A stretch of 64,000 nucleotides of DNA, taken from contig BJHS01000003.1 of the NCBI GenBank assembly GCA_014193315.1, forward strand, positions 124,001-188,000, given 5' to 3'. Numbering within the stretch: position 1 is the first letter of the stretch; the number at the start of each line of letters is the position of its first letter. Source of the DNA: Verrucomicrobiota bacterium. Lineage in GTDB: Bacteria; Verrucomicrobiota; Verrucomicrobiia; Opitutales; UBA953. The notes under the pieces were generated by a model. The model worked only from the letters and a program-made list of their open reading frames with translations, ran no database searches and was not told the DNA's origin. Positions 45,766-56,856 of the stretch are shown here, piece by piece. A program made the translations under genes and the position numbers.

Positions 45766-46376
45766 CTAGCCTTGTTCATCGGGGCTGGTCTGGACCCATC
45801 GGTCGAGCGCGACCTTGCGGTCGTCCTGGAGCACCCGCACGGCGGCGGCCCCGCGTAGGTCCGACCGCATCCCGCGGCGGAGGAACGCGGGCATCAGGTG
45901 GCCCTCGGCGTACAGGTCGTCCCGCTCGACGCGCGCCACGCGGTCGAACTCCAAGGTCTGCATCGCTTGCTCGATCTGCGCGTAGCCCCGGAAGCGCAGG
46001 CCCAGGGCGGTATCGATCGCGGCATCGAGGATCTCGTGCTCGTCGGCCATCGGCATGCCCGCGTTCCAGATGAGGAAGTGGCCGCCGCTGTCATGGTAGC
46101 CGCCGACGGCATGCCCCATGAGCTGGCGACGCGGCCGGCGCAGGCGCTGCTCCTGGAGCGCGTTGCCCAACCCCCCAGGAGTTCCGCCACCGCGTCCTTG
46201 TCCGCCTGTCGGAAGTCGACCGTCAGCTGGTGCGGGCCGTCGCTCGACCAGAACGCCAGTAACACGTCGCCGTGGAGGCCCGGCCCCGTGACGCGGATGG
46301 CTTCGGGTTCAGGGAGGATAAACACGGTGCGGAGGGCGGGGTGGAGGAACGTCTTCAGCTCGAGGACGCCCTGCAC
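45766..46376 (-). pseudogene. frameshifted gene of unknown function
   Basis: Two reverse-strand frames join into one protein-like sequence. The first runs from a possible GTG at 46376 (VQGVLELKTFLHPALRTVF) to KDAVAELLGG. The second continues LGNALQEQRLRRPRRQLMGHAV, through GGHFLIWNAGMPMADEHEIL, to SPDEQG at 45766. The break falls at the six-base C run 46171-46176; adding one base restores an uninterrupted reading. The restored length is about 204 residues. I do not recognise the family. It could be a recent pseudogene or a homopolymer error. It lies downstream of hppA on the same strand. Confidence 0.65.
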
Positions 46377-46456
46377 CTGCTGGGCGTCGAGACTGGCGAG
46401 GAAGGCGCGGCGGAGGAGGGGGAGCGGGCGTGACTCCCGCCCCCGACCGGCCCGGT

Positions 46457-48883
<2,427 letters not shown>

Positions 48884-48911
48884 GGAATGGGGGGGCGGGA
48901 GGGTGACCGCG

Positions 48912-48933
48912 TTGCCGAGCCTAGGCTCGGCAA
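48912..48933. promoter_or_regulatory. 22-bp perfect palindrome upstream of hppA
   Basis: TTGCCGAGCCT followed by its exact complement, with no spacer, 28 bp before the hppA start. It lacks a T run and a loop, so an operator is more likely than a terminator; a 3'-end element of the S9 peptidase gene remains possible. Confidence 0.55.
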
Positions 48934-48996
48934 TACGCCAGGACGAGCGAAAAACCCGCCGCCGCCCCCGTCATTTCCGGGCATAACCCGGCCCCG

Positions 48997-50916
48997 CTAT
49001 TTCAAGAGGAACTCTTGGATAAAGAGGGCGGTCGCCAGGAACTGGAAATCATTATTGGCCTTCTTGACGAAGCCATGCCCCTCGTCCCGAGCCATCAGGT
49101 ACCACACCTGACCACCGTGGGACCGCATGGCGTCGCGCATCCGCTCGGCTTCCGTCACGGGCACCCGCGGGTCGTTCTTGCCCTGCACGATGAGGAGGGG
49201 CGCCCGGATACGGTCGGCCTGGTTCGCCGGGGAGATCCGCTCGAGGAATTCGCGGACCTCGGGCTTGCGCTCGTCGCCGTATTCGAGTCGCCGATTGCCG
49301 CGGCGGTAGTCGGAGGTGTCGCGCAGGAAAGTCACGAAGTTGGCGATGCCGACGTTGTCGACGCCGCAGCGGAACCGGTCGGGGTAGGTCGCCAGGCAGG
49401 CTAGGCTCATGTAGCCTCCGTAACTGCCGCCGGAGACGGCCAGCCGCGTCGCGTCGAGGCGCTCCTCCTTGGTGGCCCAGTCCAGCACGGCGCCGATATC
49501 CTTCACGGAGTCCTCGCGTTTCAGGACGTTGTCCAGCGTGAGGTAGCGTCGGCCGTAGCCGGTGGAGCCGCGGACATTGGGGTAGACGAGGGCCACGCCC
49601 AATTCGTTCAGGTAATAGAGCAGGTTGCCGCGGTAGCCGGGGCGGGACTGGCTCTCGGGGCCACCATGGATGAGGATGACGGCGGGCCGTTTGCCCGGGA
49701 ACTTCACGGGGTCGGGTTGGTACACCAGCGCGGGGATGCTCAACCCGTCGAAACTCGGCATCCGGACCACGCGGGGGGAGGGCACCACGATGGGCTGCTT
49801 GGGCTTGGTCGTTCGTTCGGTCCAGCGGGTGGCGGTGCCGGCGTCGAGGTCGACGGACCAGGCGTCGGCCGCGGTCTCCTCGCTGTTCAGGGAGAAGCCG
49901 AGTTCATGACTGCCCCAGCGCCACGCCAGCGCGGAGAGTACCCCGGCGGGGAAGGCGGGCACCGTCCGCTCGCGACCGTTCGTCAGGTCGCGGACGTGGA
50001 GCACCGACCAGCCTTCCTCGTTGCACGTGAACGCCAGCAAGCGGCCATCCGACGAGAGGGTGAGTTCCTCGGCGTCCCAACGGGGAGCGGCGCCGACCCG
50101 TCGCAGTTCGCGGGTCGCGAGGTCGAGCCGGACCACGTCGAGGAAATCGGACTCATGGTCGCTGAGCGCATAGACGGCCTGATCCTGGTCGCCGAACTGG
50201 GCTTGGACGAGCACGCGTTTGCCGGCCTTCGGGGAGACCATGGCTTTCGTCCCCGTGGCCACGTCGACCGTCCAGAGCCGGGTGTCCCCTTGGCCGTTGG
50301 CCACGCGCAGCAGGAGTTTCTGTCCGTCATCGGACCAATCCGCGATACCCCAGCCCGGGCCGTCGTTGCGGAGCAAGACGCGTTCCTCGCTCGGGTTGGC
50401 GGCGTTCACGACCACGATATCGCTCGCGCGGACTTCCCGGCGATTGGTCGCGTAGGCGATCCACCGGCCGTCTTTGGACCAGACTGGGTCGGTGTTGCGG
50501 GACTTGCCGTCGGTCAGGCGCAACGGCACCGCCTTGGGGTCGGCGGTATCGATCAACCAAAGCTGGTAATTTTCATTGCCGCCCTCGTCGACCGGGTAGA
50601 GCAGCTTGGCGCCGCCCGGTTGGAACGCCCCGTTGCGCACCGGCTCCGCCCCGCGGGTCAAGGCGATGCGCTTGCCCTTCGGTTCGGCCATGCGGTGCAG
50701 TTGCGTCACCTCACCGACGCGGGTCGTCACGACCGCTTCGCGCCGGGCGCCATGCCAGCCGCGGAAGCTCGCGCCCCCTAGGTTAAGGTAGGGCTCGACC
50801 TGGCTGCGCAGCTCGGGCGGGATCGGCGGGATCCCCTCGACGACGAGGTTCGGCGGGATCTCTGCGGCCACCGATAGCAGGAGCGACAGCAAGAAAGCGA
50901 AGGCGGGGCGGACCAT
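48997..50916 (-). CDS. secreted S9 family prolyl oligopeptidase / acylaminoacyl-peptidase-like
   Basis: A 639-residue exported serine peptidase. After a signal peptide (MVRPAFAFLLSLLLSVAA) a beta-propeller region with repeated TolB-like blades (YQLWLIDTADP, DPVWSKDGRWIAYATN, ADWSDDGQKLLLRV) covers about residues 60-370. The C-terminal hydrolase has HGGPESQSRPGY, the nucleophile SGGSYGGYMSL, the acid in GKNDPRVPV and the His in DEGHGF. This architecture is typical of S9C peptidases. ATG 50916 was chosen. It is divergent from the hydrolase at 51000. Confidence 0.9.
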   Translation of the reverse strand: MVRPAFAFLLSLLLSVAAEIPPNLVVEGIPPIPPELRSQVEPYLNLGGASFRGWHGARREAVVTTRVGEVTQLHRMAEPKGKRIALTRGAEPVRNGAFQPGGAKLLYPVDEGGNENYQLWLIDTADPKAVPLRLTDGKSRNTDPVWSKDGRWIAYATNRREVRASDIVVVNAANPSEERVLLRNDGPGWGIADWSDDGQKLLLRVANGQGDTRLWTVDVATGTKAMVSPKAGKRVLVQAQFGDQDQAVYALSDHESDFLDVVRLDLATRELRRVGAAPRWDAEELTLSSDGRLLAFTCNEEGWSVLHVRDLTNGRERTVPAFPAGVLSALAWRWGSHELGFSLNSEETAADAWSVDLDAGTATRWTERTTKPKQPIVVPSPRVVRMPSFDGLSIPALVYQPDPVKFPGKRPAVILIHGGPESQSRPGYRGNLLYYLNELGVALVYPNVRGSTGYGRRYLTLDNVLKREDSVKDIGAVLDWATKEERLDATRLAVSGGSYGGYMSLACLATYPDRFRCGVDNVGIANFVTFLRDTSDYRRGNRRLEYGDERKPEVREFLERISPANQADRIRAPLLIVQGKNDPRVPVTEAERMRDAMRSHGGQVWYLMARDEGHGFVKKANNDFQFLATALFIQEFLLK

Positions 50917-50999
50917 GCCGCCTATCAAAGGAGGCGTGAGCCGGCGGTCGACCTCAGAAGATGGCTCGCCTCCGCAGGGACGCCGGCTAGGCCTAGGTC

Positions 51000-52133
51000 A
51001 TGGCCTGGCGTTCCCGCCCCCTCCTTGTTCTTTGCTTTGCGCTGATCGGCGGGGGGGGCACCGCCGGCGCGACCCCGCCCGTGCCCCCGCCGCTGCAATT
51101 GGCACAGTCCCAGCGCCAGGCGGCGCTCCAGTCCGAGCGGGCGGCCGAGGTGGCGGCCCGGGAAATCAAGGCCGGGGACAAGTCCCTCCGTTGGCTGGAG
51201 CGGGAGTTCAACCTCGCCCCCGAGGGACAGCGCAGCCTGTGGATCTCGATGCACGGCGGCGGGGGCGCCCCGGCCGCGGTCAACGACCAGCAGTGGCGTA
51301 ACCAAATCCGTCTTTACGCCCCAGCCGAAGGCATCGTGGTCGCGCCGCGCGCGCCGACCGACACCTGGAATCTCTGGCATGAGCCTCACATCGACCGTCT
51401 CTTCGACCGGCTGATCGAAGATTTTATCGCCCTCCGCGGCGTGCATCCGGACAAGGTCTACTTGCTAGGTTATTCCGCCGGCGGCGACGGGGTCTGGCAG
51501 CTCGCCCCGCGCATGCCCGACCGGTTCGCCGCCGCCGCGATGATGGCCGGGCATACCAACGGAGTGAACACCCTCGGCGTGCGCAACCTCCCTTTCGCGA
51601 TGTTCGTCGGCGGCGCGGATGCCGCCTACCACCGGAACAAGGTCGTCGCGGAGAAAATCGCGGAGTTTGACCGGCTGCGGCAGGAGGATCCCGCCGGCTA
51701 CGAACACCTCGGGCGCGTTTACCCTGGGCTCCCGCATTGGATGGAGCGCCAGGACGCGGAGGCCTTGCCCTGGATGGCGAAGTTCACCCGCGATCCCTGG
51801 CCCCACAAGGTCGTCTGGGTACAGACGGGCGTGACGCACGACCGCTTTTATTGGCTGGAACTCCCGATCGGGGCCGCGAAGCCCGGCCAGAAGATCGTGG
51901 CGACCGCGCGCGGTCAGGAAATCACCCTCGAAGGCGACGTCCCCGCGGGGATGACGCTGCGCCTGCGCGAGGGGCTGGTCGACGACCTCGCCCGGCCGGT
52001 CAAGGTCACGGTCAATGGCCGCCTGGTGTGGGACGCGATTCCCGCGCCCGCGACGCCGACCCAGCTGCGTGCCTGGTTGACGGAGCGCTTCGACCCTCCC
52101 GCCACGCCGACCGCCAGCCTGCGGCTTCCTTGA
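51000..52133 (+). CDS. secreted alpha/beta hydrolase (esterase-like)
   Basis: A 377-residue exported protein with signal peptide ([19 protein letters not shown]). The hydrolase core has [11 protein letters not shown], the nucleophile elbow [17 protein letters not shown] and a possible acid in [12 protein letters not shown] His in YPGLPHWME fits a catalytic or binding role. The C-terminal segment (from about 290) is beta-rich and may be an accessory domain. It resembles phospholipase/carboxylesterase-type hydrolases. A DUF1080 gene follows 8 bp downstream. Confidence 0.75.
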   Translation: MAWRSRPLLVLCFALIGGGGTAGATPPVPPPLQLAQSQRQAALQSERAAEVAAREIKAGDKSLRWLEREFNLAPEGQRSLWISMHGGGGAPAAVNDQQWRNQIRLYAPAEGIVVAPRAPTDTWNLWHEPHIDRLFDRLIEDFIALRGVHPDKVYLLGYSAGGDGVWQLAPRMPDRFAAAAMMAGHTNGVNTLGVRNLPFAMFVGGADAAYHRNKVVAEKIAEFDRLRQEDPAGYEHLGRVYPGLPHWMERQDAEALPWMAKFTRDPWPHKVVWVQTGVTHDRFYWLELPIGAAKPGQKIVATARGQEITLEGDVPAGMTLRLREGLVDDLARPVKVTVNGRLVWDAIPAPATPTQLRAWLTERFDPPATPTASLRLP

Positions 52134-52141
52134 TCATTTCC

Positions 52142-52819
52142 ATGCGTACCGCCCTGCTCCTCGCCAGCCTCGTGCTTCCCTCCGTCGCCCGCCCCGCGGC
52201 CGTCGACGCTTTACCCGTCAGCCCGGCGGTACCCGCGGTGGCCCATCCCGCGGCGGAGGCTCCGGGCTTCGTCCCGTTGTTCAACGGCAAGGACCTCGCG
52301 GGTTGGCGCACGAAAGGCAACTGGGTCTATGACGTCGACGGCAGTGTCACCCTGAAGCCGCGGGCCGGCGAGACGGGTTGGAAGCGCTTCGACGCCTACC
52401 TCTTCACCGAGCGCAAGTACCGCTCCTTCGTCCTCGACCTCGAGTTCAAGATCGAGCCGACCGGCAACTCCGGCGTTTTCTTCCGCGTGGCCAATCCCCT
52501 GGATCCGGTCGACCACGGCATCGAGTTGCAGGTGCTTGATACCTACGGCTTGGCAAAGCCGGGCCACCACGACTGCGGCGGGATCATCCGCGCGATGGCG
52601 CCTTCGCGCAACATGGTCAAGCCGGCCGGCGAGTGGAATCGCTACACCCTCACGCTTAAGGAGGATCTGCTGCAGGTCGATTTCAACGGCGAGCGCACCA
52701 TCGTGCTGGCGCTGGAGCAGTCGCCGATGAAGGACCGCCCGGCCGACGGGCACGTGGGTTTCCAGGATGAGGCCAAGCGGGTCTGGTACCGCGGCGTGCG
52801 GATCCGGGAGTTGAAGTGA
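52142..52819 (+). CDS. secreted DUF1080 (3-keto-disaccharide hydrolase-type) protein
   Basis: A 225-residue exported lectin-like jelly-roll protein. After a signal peptide (MRTALLLASLVLPSVARP) come the family blocks PLFNGKDLAGWRTKG, RSFVLDLEFKIEPTGNSGVF and HGIELQVLDTYG. It ends with GHVGFQDEAKRVWYRGVRIREL. DUF1080 members are abundant in Planctomycetes and Verrucomicrobia and include 3-keto-glycoside hydrolases. Its pairing with the upstream hydrolase suggests a carbohydrate role, which is inference. Start ATG 52142. Confidence 0.82.
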   Translation: MRTALLLASLVLPSVARPAAVDALPVSPAVPAVAHPAAEAPGFVPLFNGKDLAGWRTKGNWVYDVDGSVTLKPRAGETGWKRFDAYLFTERKYRSFVLDLEFKIEPTGNSGVFFRVANPLDPVDHGIELQVLDTYGLAKPGHHDCGGIIRAMAPSRNMVKPAGEWNRYTLTLKEDLLQVDFNGERTIVLALEQSPMKDRPADGHVGFQDEAKRVWYRGVRIRELK

Positions 52820-52826
52820 GCGACCT

Positions 52827-53237
52827 TCAGCCGCGCCCGCGGAGGCTCTTCCACGGCGCCTGGTCGCTCACGTCGACCATGAAGGGCCCTCGGCTGGCGC
52901 CCGGCGAAAGGATTGCGAGGATCGTGGCGTCGGCGGACGAACTATTGAAAGTGGCGTGGACGATCCCGGCGGGGATGTGGGCGCTCTCGCCGGCCTTCAG
53001 GATACGCTTCTCCTGTTCGACCCATTGCTCCACCTCGCCCTTGAGGACGTAGATCATTTCCTCGAGCTCGGGGTGGGTGTGGAAAGCGTGGCCTTCGCCC
53101 GCGGGCAGGGTGGCCTCGCAGACCTGCAGGGCCTTGGCCTCGGTCACGCCGGGGCGGCAGAGCCAGTAGTTGGTGCGGCCTTTGTACTCCTCCTTGAAGG
53201 CGTCGGCCGGGGTCACGAAGCGCAGGGGTTTGCTCAT
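52827..53237 (-). CDS. cupin domain protein
   Basis: A 135-residue single-domain cupin. Cupin motif 1 is GEGHAFHTHPELEEMIYVLKG (shown here with 21 residues split: GEGHAFHTHPE then LEEMIYVLKG), with two His and a Glu as metal ligands. Motif 2 is AHIPAGIVHATFN with the last His. The metal and substrate are unknown. ATG 53237 was chosen. It is convergent with the DUF1080 gene, which ends 8 bp away. Confidence 0.8.
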   Translation of the reverse strand: MSKPLRFVTPADAFKEEYKGRTNYWLCRPGVTEAKALQVCEATLPAGEGHAFHTHPELEEMIYVLKGEVEQWVEQEKRILKAGESAHIPAGIVHATFNSSSADATILAILSPGASRGPFMVDVSDQAPWKSLRGRG

Positions 53238-53338
53238 GGGGCGACGGTGGCAAGCCTCCGCCCGCAGGGCAAGCATCCGCAACGGTGCGTTGACAGGAGG
53301 GAACCCTCGGGCGAAAAAGCTGTCCTTACCTCACCCCT

Positions 53339-54124
53339 ATGAAGCCCCTGCACGCCCTCCTCCTCGGTACCGCCTTCCTTGGTGCCTCCGTCTTCGCCGC
53401 CGATGAGGCGAAGAAGCCCGCCGACGCCAAGCCCGCGGTCAAGGCCGCGGCCCCCAAGGTTCCCGCCCAGCCCGCCGATGTCGCCGCTCCGAAGGTCGGC
53501 AACGACGGCCAGATCCAAGGAGGCTTCGCCAAGTCGCATGAATCCTTCGTCGCGCTCGCCAAGAAGGGCGAGGCCGAGGTTGTCTTCCTCGGTGACTCCA
53601 TCACCGCGGGTTGGGGTGGCGCCGGGAAGGAAGTCTTCAAGGAGTACGCCAAGTATAAGGCCGTGAACTTCGGTATCGGTGGCGACCGCGTGCAGCACGT
53701 CCTCTGGCGCGTCGAGAACGGCGAGTTTGAAGGCCTCAAGCCCAAGGTCGTCGTCCTCATGATCGGGACCAACAACGCCGGCGTCGCCGATAACTCGCCC
53801 GCGCAGATCGCGGCTGGCATCAAGAACATCATCGACGCCATCCATAAGCGCTCGGCCGATACGAAGGTGCTGCTCCTCGCGATCTTCCCCCGCGGCGCGA
53901 CCCCGGCGGATGGCAACCGCGTGAAGAACGAGAAGGTCAACGCGATCATCGCCAAGCTCGACGATGGCAAGAAGGTCCACTACTTCGACATCGGGGCCAA
54001 GTTCCTCAAGGCCGACGGCACGCTGGAGAAGTCGGTCATGCCCGACCTCCTGCACCTCAATCCCGCCAGCTACCAGGTCGAGGCCGACGCGATCCGCGAG
54101 AAACTCGCCTCGCTCGTCAAGTAA
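53339..54124 (+). CDS. secreted SGNH/GDSL hydrolase
   Basis: A 261-residue exported esterase-type hydrolase. Signal peptide MKPLHALLLGTAFLGASVFA, then a Lys/Ala/Pro-rich linker to about residue 50. Block I is VVFLGDSITAGWGG (catalytic Ser), block II GIGGDRVQHVLWR, block III IGTNNAG, and block V DLLHLNPAS with Asp and His. This resembles the platelet-activating-factor acetylhydrolase-like group. The substrate is probably an acetyl ester on a sugar, though unproven. The start context is C-rich, as in most genes here. Confidence 0.85.
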   Translation: MKPLHALLLGTAFLGASVFAADEAKKPADAKPAVKAAAPKVPAQPADVAAPKVGNDGQIQGGFAKSHESFVALAKKGEAEVVFLGDSITAGWGGAGKEVFKEYAKYKAVNFGIGGDRVQHVLWRVENGEFEGLKPKVVVLMIGTNNAGVADNSPAQIAAGIKNIIDAIHKRSADTKVLLLAIFPRGATPADGNRVKNEKVNAIIAKLDDGKKVHYFDIGAKFLKADGTLEKSVMPDLLHLNPASYQVEADAIREKLASLVK

Positions 54125-54147
54125 GCCGCGGCGTCGGCGCCTTGCCC

Positions 54148-54177
54148 GAAGGCCGGTCCCGCGAGGGTCCGGCCTTC
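54148..54177 (+). terminator. hairpin after the SGNH hydrolase
   Basis: GAAGGCCGG-t-CCC pairs with GGG-t-CCGGCCTTC (one internal mismatch) around GCGA. There is no long T run, so it may act as a terminator for both converging genes or only protect mRNA ends. Confidence 0.5.
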
Positions 54178-54188
54178 GTCTTGTCCGC

Positions 54189-55487
54189 CTACTTGCCCCA
54201 GTCCGGGGGCAGCCCGGGTAAGGTCGCGGTCAGGATCTCGTGGATCGCTTTGCGCTCCGCGGCCGGCAGGTGCGCGAACTCCGGCGCGGGCTCGGCGGCG
54301 AGCAGCCCGCGGGACAGTCGGCGGAGCACCACGGCGCGGAGTTCCTTGGGCATGGCTTCGAACGTGCGGGCGTAGATCAAGGGACTGCAGCGGTATTTGA
54401 ACAGGCGGGTCCGGAGATCCAGGTCGCGCAGCGCGCGGTCGTGGTCGTCGGGGCGTCGGGTGCTCGCGTACGCCTTCTCGAACGAGCCCTCCCCCTGGAT
54501 GCCGTCGGCGGGGAAGGCGGCCTCGCCTTTGCAGAGCAGGGCTTCGAGCACTTTCTCCGCCTGGCTATTCAGCACCACCAGGTAGGAGCCGGAAGGGGCG
54601 GAGTCGGCGGGGAGTTGGAGCAGTTCCCGCATCGCCGGCCAACGGTAGAGCGCGATGCGGGACTCTTGGTTGGCGGTACAGAGCACGTTGTGCACATGGA
54701 TCTGGTGGTCGTGCATGAGCAACGCCACGATGTCGCTCGTCGCCCGGGGGTAGCGCGAGGTGTCGGGCCCGGCGGGCAAGGCGGGCGCAACTTCTCCGCG
54801 CAGCGGCGGCTCGTTGGTGAAGGCCTCGGCGGTCGCGGCGGTCACGTTGCCGCGATGCCGCAGTCCCGGGGTGCGGCCGGTCACATACCAGCCCCCCCAG
54901 CGTTCGTTCAAGGGCGTGCCAGGCTCGACATTAGCGCCGCCCGATCCGCTCAGCGTCTCGCCGGTCGGGTCGGGGAAGACGGACCGGGCGCGCAGCGAGG
55001 GGGTGTGGTCGTGGTGCGCATGGCAGAGCAGGCATTCTTGGCTACGGGCGACCAGCGGCTCCGTCTCCGGCTGCTGCGCATCGAGGACGTAGAACGTGGC
55101 ACCGAGCACCGGGTCGAACACGGTGACCTCCATCGCCCCGCCCGGCACCCAGCCTACGTAGGCCTCGTCGGAGAAGTAGAGCGCCCTGGGGTTGCTCGGC
55201 GAGATGAGCTGACGCTGGAGGCTGGTCTTACTGAACACGAGCAACTGCGATTCCACCGGTACCTTCAGCTGGTCCAGGAGCCAGCGCAGGCGCCGCCGCG
55301 CCGGCCAGCTGCGAATCTCCTCCGCCTGCTTCGCCGCCGCCGCGTTGAGCCGGGCGACCGCGTCGACCGGTTTAGACTCGGAATAGCTGATCGGCGGATC
55401 CTCGAACGGTTCATGGTTCTGCGCTCGGCTGGCCCCCGGCAGCGTCAAAGCCGCGGTGAGCAGGCAGGCGGGGAGACGCACGAGCAT
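54189..55487 (-). CDS. exported protein with a single c-type haem motif
   Basis: A 432-residue protein with signal peptide (MLVRLPACLLTAALTLPGAS). One CxxCH haem-attachment motif, ECLLCHAHH, lies at about residues 152-156, preceded by VYVLDAQQP-like strands. Long helical parts follow (VALLMHDHQIHVHNVLCT, RDLDLRTRLFKYRCSPLIYA). The single central CxxCH and the length resemble Planctomycete/Verrucomicrobia cytochrome c-domain proteins of unknown role. It ends 82 bp from the sigma-factor stop; both are on the same strand. Confidence 0.65.
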   Translation of the reverse strand: MLVRLPACLLTAALTLPGASRAQNHEPFEDPPISYSESKPVDAVARLNAAAAKQAEEIRSWPARRRLRWLLDQLKVPVESQLLVFSKTSLQRQLISPSNPRALYFSDEAYVGWVPGGAMEVTVFDPVLGATFYVLDAQQPETEPLVARSQECLLCHAHHDHTPSLRARSVFPDPTGETLSGSGGANVEPGTPLNERWGGWYVTGRTPGLRHRGNVTAATAEAFTNEPPLRGEVAPALPAGPDTSRYPRATSDIVALLMHDHQIHVHNVLCTANQESRIALYRWPAMRELLQLPADSAPSGSYLVVLNSQAEKVLEALLCKGEAAFPADGIQGEGSFEKAYASTRRPDDHDRALRDLDLRTRLFKYRCSPLIYARTFEAMPKELRAVVLRRLSRGLLAAEPAPEFAHLPAAERKAIHEILTATLPGLPPDWGK

Positions 55488-55569
55488 GGTTTCATTCAAG
55501 GGCTGCCCGTCGCCGCCGCAAGCATCCCGCCCCGCGGGGCCGGGGTAGTAGCCCCGCTTGCCGCCCCTG

Positions 55570-56571
55570 TTAGGCGGCGGGACGCCGGCCGACCTCGCCG
55601 CGAATCTTCTGCAAGGCGAGGCCCTCGAGCTGGCGGACCCGTTCGCGGGTAACGCCGAGTTCCCGGCCGATCTCCTCGAGCGTCCACTCGTGGTCGGTCC
55701 CGACGCCATGACGCAGGCACAGGATGCGCCGTTCGCGAATGTCGACGCGTTGCAGCAGGCGACGCACGTAGGCGGCCTGGTCGGCGCATTCGGCCGCCCC
55801 CGCGGGATCGGTGGCGTGCTCATCCTTGATCCGGTCAGCCAGGGTGAGGCTGCCATCCTCCTCCTGGGGCGCGTCGAGCGACAAGCCGGTCTGCGTCAGC
55901 CGGCGCAGCTCGGTCAGGTGATCCGGCGCCCAGCCGAGTTCGACGGACACTTCGGTTTCGGTCGGTTCGCGGCCGAACTTCTGGACGAGCTCCGCTTCGA
56001 CGCGGCGCGCCGCCGTGAGTTGCTCGTGGATGTTGCGGGGCAGGTGGACGGGGCGATGCCGCTGGCGTAGTTCGGCCATGATCTGGCTGTGGATGTCCCA
56101 CGCGGCGAACGTGCTGAAGCGGATGCCGCGGTCCGGGTCGAACTTATGCACCGCCGTCATCAGGCCCGCGTTGCCGGCGCTGACGAGGTCGAGCAGGTCG
56201 TCCCGGCTGTGGGCGAAGCGCTTGGCAAAGTAGACGACGAGCCGCAGGTTGCGCTCCACGAACTCCTCGTAGGCGAGCTGGGCGGCCGGCGTGAGCGAGC
56301 CGTCAGGGCGGAGGCCGGCGCGCATGGCCCGGCCGAGTCGGCGTTCCCCGGTGGCGTCGAGTTTGTCGAGGCGGCAGGCGCGGCTCAGGTAGTGGCCCAG
56401 CCCGTCCGCCATGGTCTCGCCTTCGATGAAGGCCTGGGCCGCAAGGCTGGCGACCTCCGAGAGGGCTTCGGGGGTCGGGATGTCGGCGGGGGCGGCGAGG
56501 CGGGTGAGGTCCGTGGTGGGGAGGGTGCTGGTCGGGAGGCGGAGGTCTTGGAGGCGTTGGGTTTGGATCAT
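55570..56571 (-). CDS. sigma-70 family alternative RNA polymerase sigma factor
   Basis: A 333-residue sigma factor without region 1.1. Region 1.2 (GHYLSRACRLDKLDATGER), region 2 (AYEEFVERNLRLVVYFAKRF) and DLVSAGNAGLMTAVHKFDPD are clear. Region 2.3/2.4 reads FSTFAAWDIHSQIMAELRQR where housekeeping factors have FSTYATWWIRQAITRAI, so DNA melting and -10 contacts probably differ. Region 4 is normal (TLEEIGRELGVTRERVRQLE). It is a group 2 or 3 factor of unknown regulon. A structured leader with a small ORF precedes it. Confidence 0.9.
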   Translation of the reverse strand: MIQTQRLQDLRLPTSTLPTTDLTRLAAPADIPTPEALSEVASLAAQAFIEGETMADGLGHYLSRACRLDKLDATGERRLGRAMRAGLRPDGSLTPAAQLAYEEFVERNLRLVVYFAKRFAHSRDDLLDLVSAGNAGLMTAVHKFDPDRGIRFSTFAAWDIHSQIMAELRQRHRPVHLPRNIHEQLTAARRVEAELVQKFGREPTETEVSVELGWAPDHLTELRRLTQTGLSLDAPQEEDGSLTLADRIKDEHATDPAGAAECADQAAYVRRLLQRVDIRERRILCLRHGVGTDHEWTLEEIGRELGVTRERVRQLEGLALQKIRGEVGRRPAA

Positions 56572-56593
56572 GTGGAAAGGGGCGGGGAGGCTT

Positions 56594-56674
56594 CTAATAA
56601 AAAGTAGTAGGCTTACATAATAGGGGCCGGAAAAGGCCCTTTTCGGACCCGTGTTTACCTAAGTCTTTGTTCAT
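56594..56674 (-). CDS. candidate 26-residue leader peptide upstream of the sigma factor
   Basis: Reverse strand ATG at 56674 opens MNKDLGKHGSEKGLFRPLLC and ends six codons later at TAG, 22 bp before the sigma-factor ATG. AAAGGA lies 8 bases upstream of the start, one of the few SD-like sites in this window. The 3' half overlaps alternative hairpins. Translation may therefore influence the structure and expression of the sigma gene. No homology is known to me, and the short length means chance is possible. Confidence 0.4.
   Translation of the reverse strand: MNKDLGKHGSEKGLFRPLLCKPTTFY
56624..56646 (-). promoter_or_regulatory. competing hairpins in the sigma-factor leader
   Basis: Two mutually exclusive stems can form: GGGCC/GGCCC around a six-base loop, or CCGAAAA/TTTTCCGG around a five-base loop. 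They overlap the end of the candidate leader peptide and resemble an attenuation or translation switch. Confidence 0.35.
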
Positions 56675-56745
56675 CAAGAAAATCCTTTGCGTAGATTTTT
56701 TCGGGGCCCGGGGGCCGCCGGCCCCGCGGGGGTGGCTCGACCGAG

Positions 56746-56773
56746 AGACTACCCCCCGTCGGCGGCTTGTCAA
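56746..56773 (-). promoter_or_regulatory. candidate promoter of the sigma factor
   Basis: Reverse strand TTGACA (56773-56768), a 16-bp spacer and TAGTCT (56751-56746). The -35 is perfect but the -10 matches only three of six bases. A start near 56739 would give a leader of about 168 nt with GC-rich hairpins (GGGGCC/GGCCCC near 56703). Confidence 0.35.
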
Positions 56774-56856
56774 ATGACCGCGGCCCGCCCCCCGGGGGCC
56801 GCGCGCGGTTCGCAGAATAGGGTTTCCCCGGTTCCGCACTGGTCCCAACCTGCGGT

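Noticed and set aside
56701-56800. GC-rich repeats as a possible mobile-element end or attC-like site
   Set aside because: The hairpins are not paired with a recombinase, cassette or target-site duplication; treated as leader structure.
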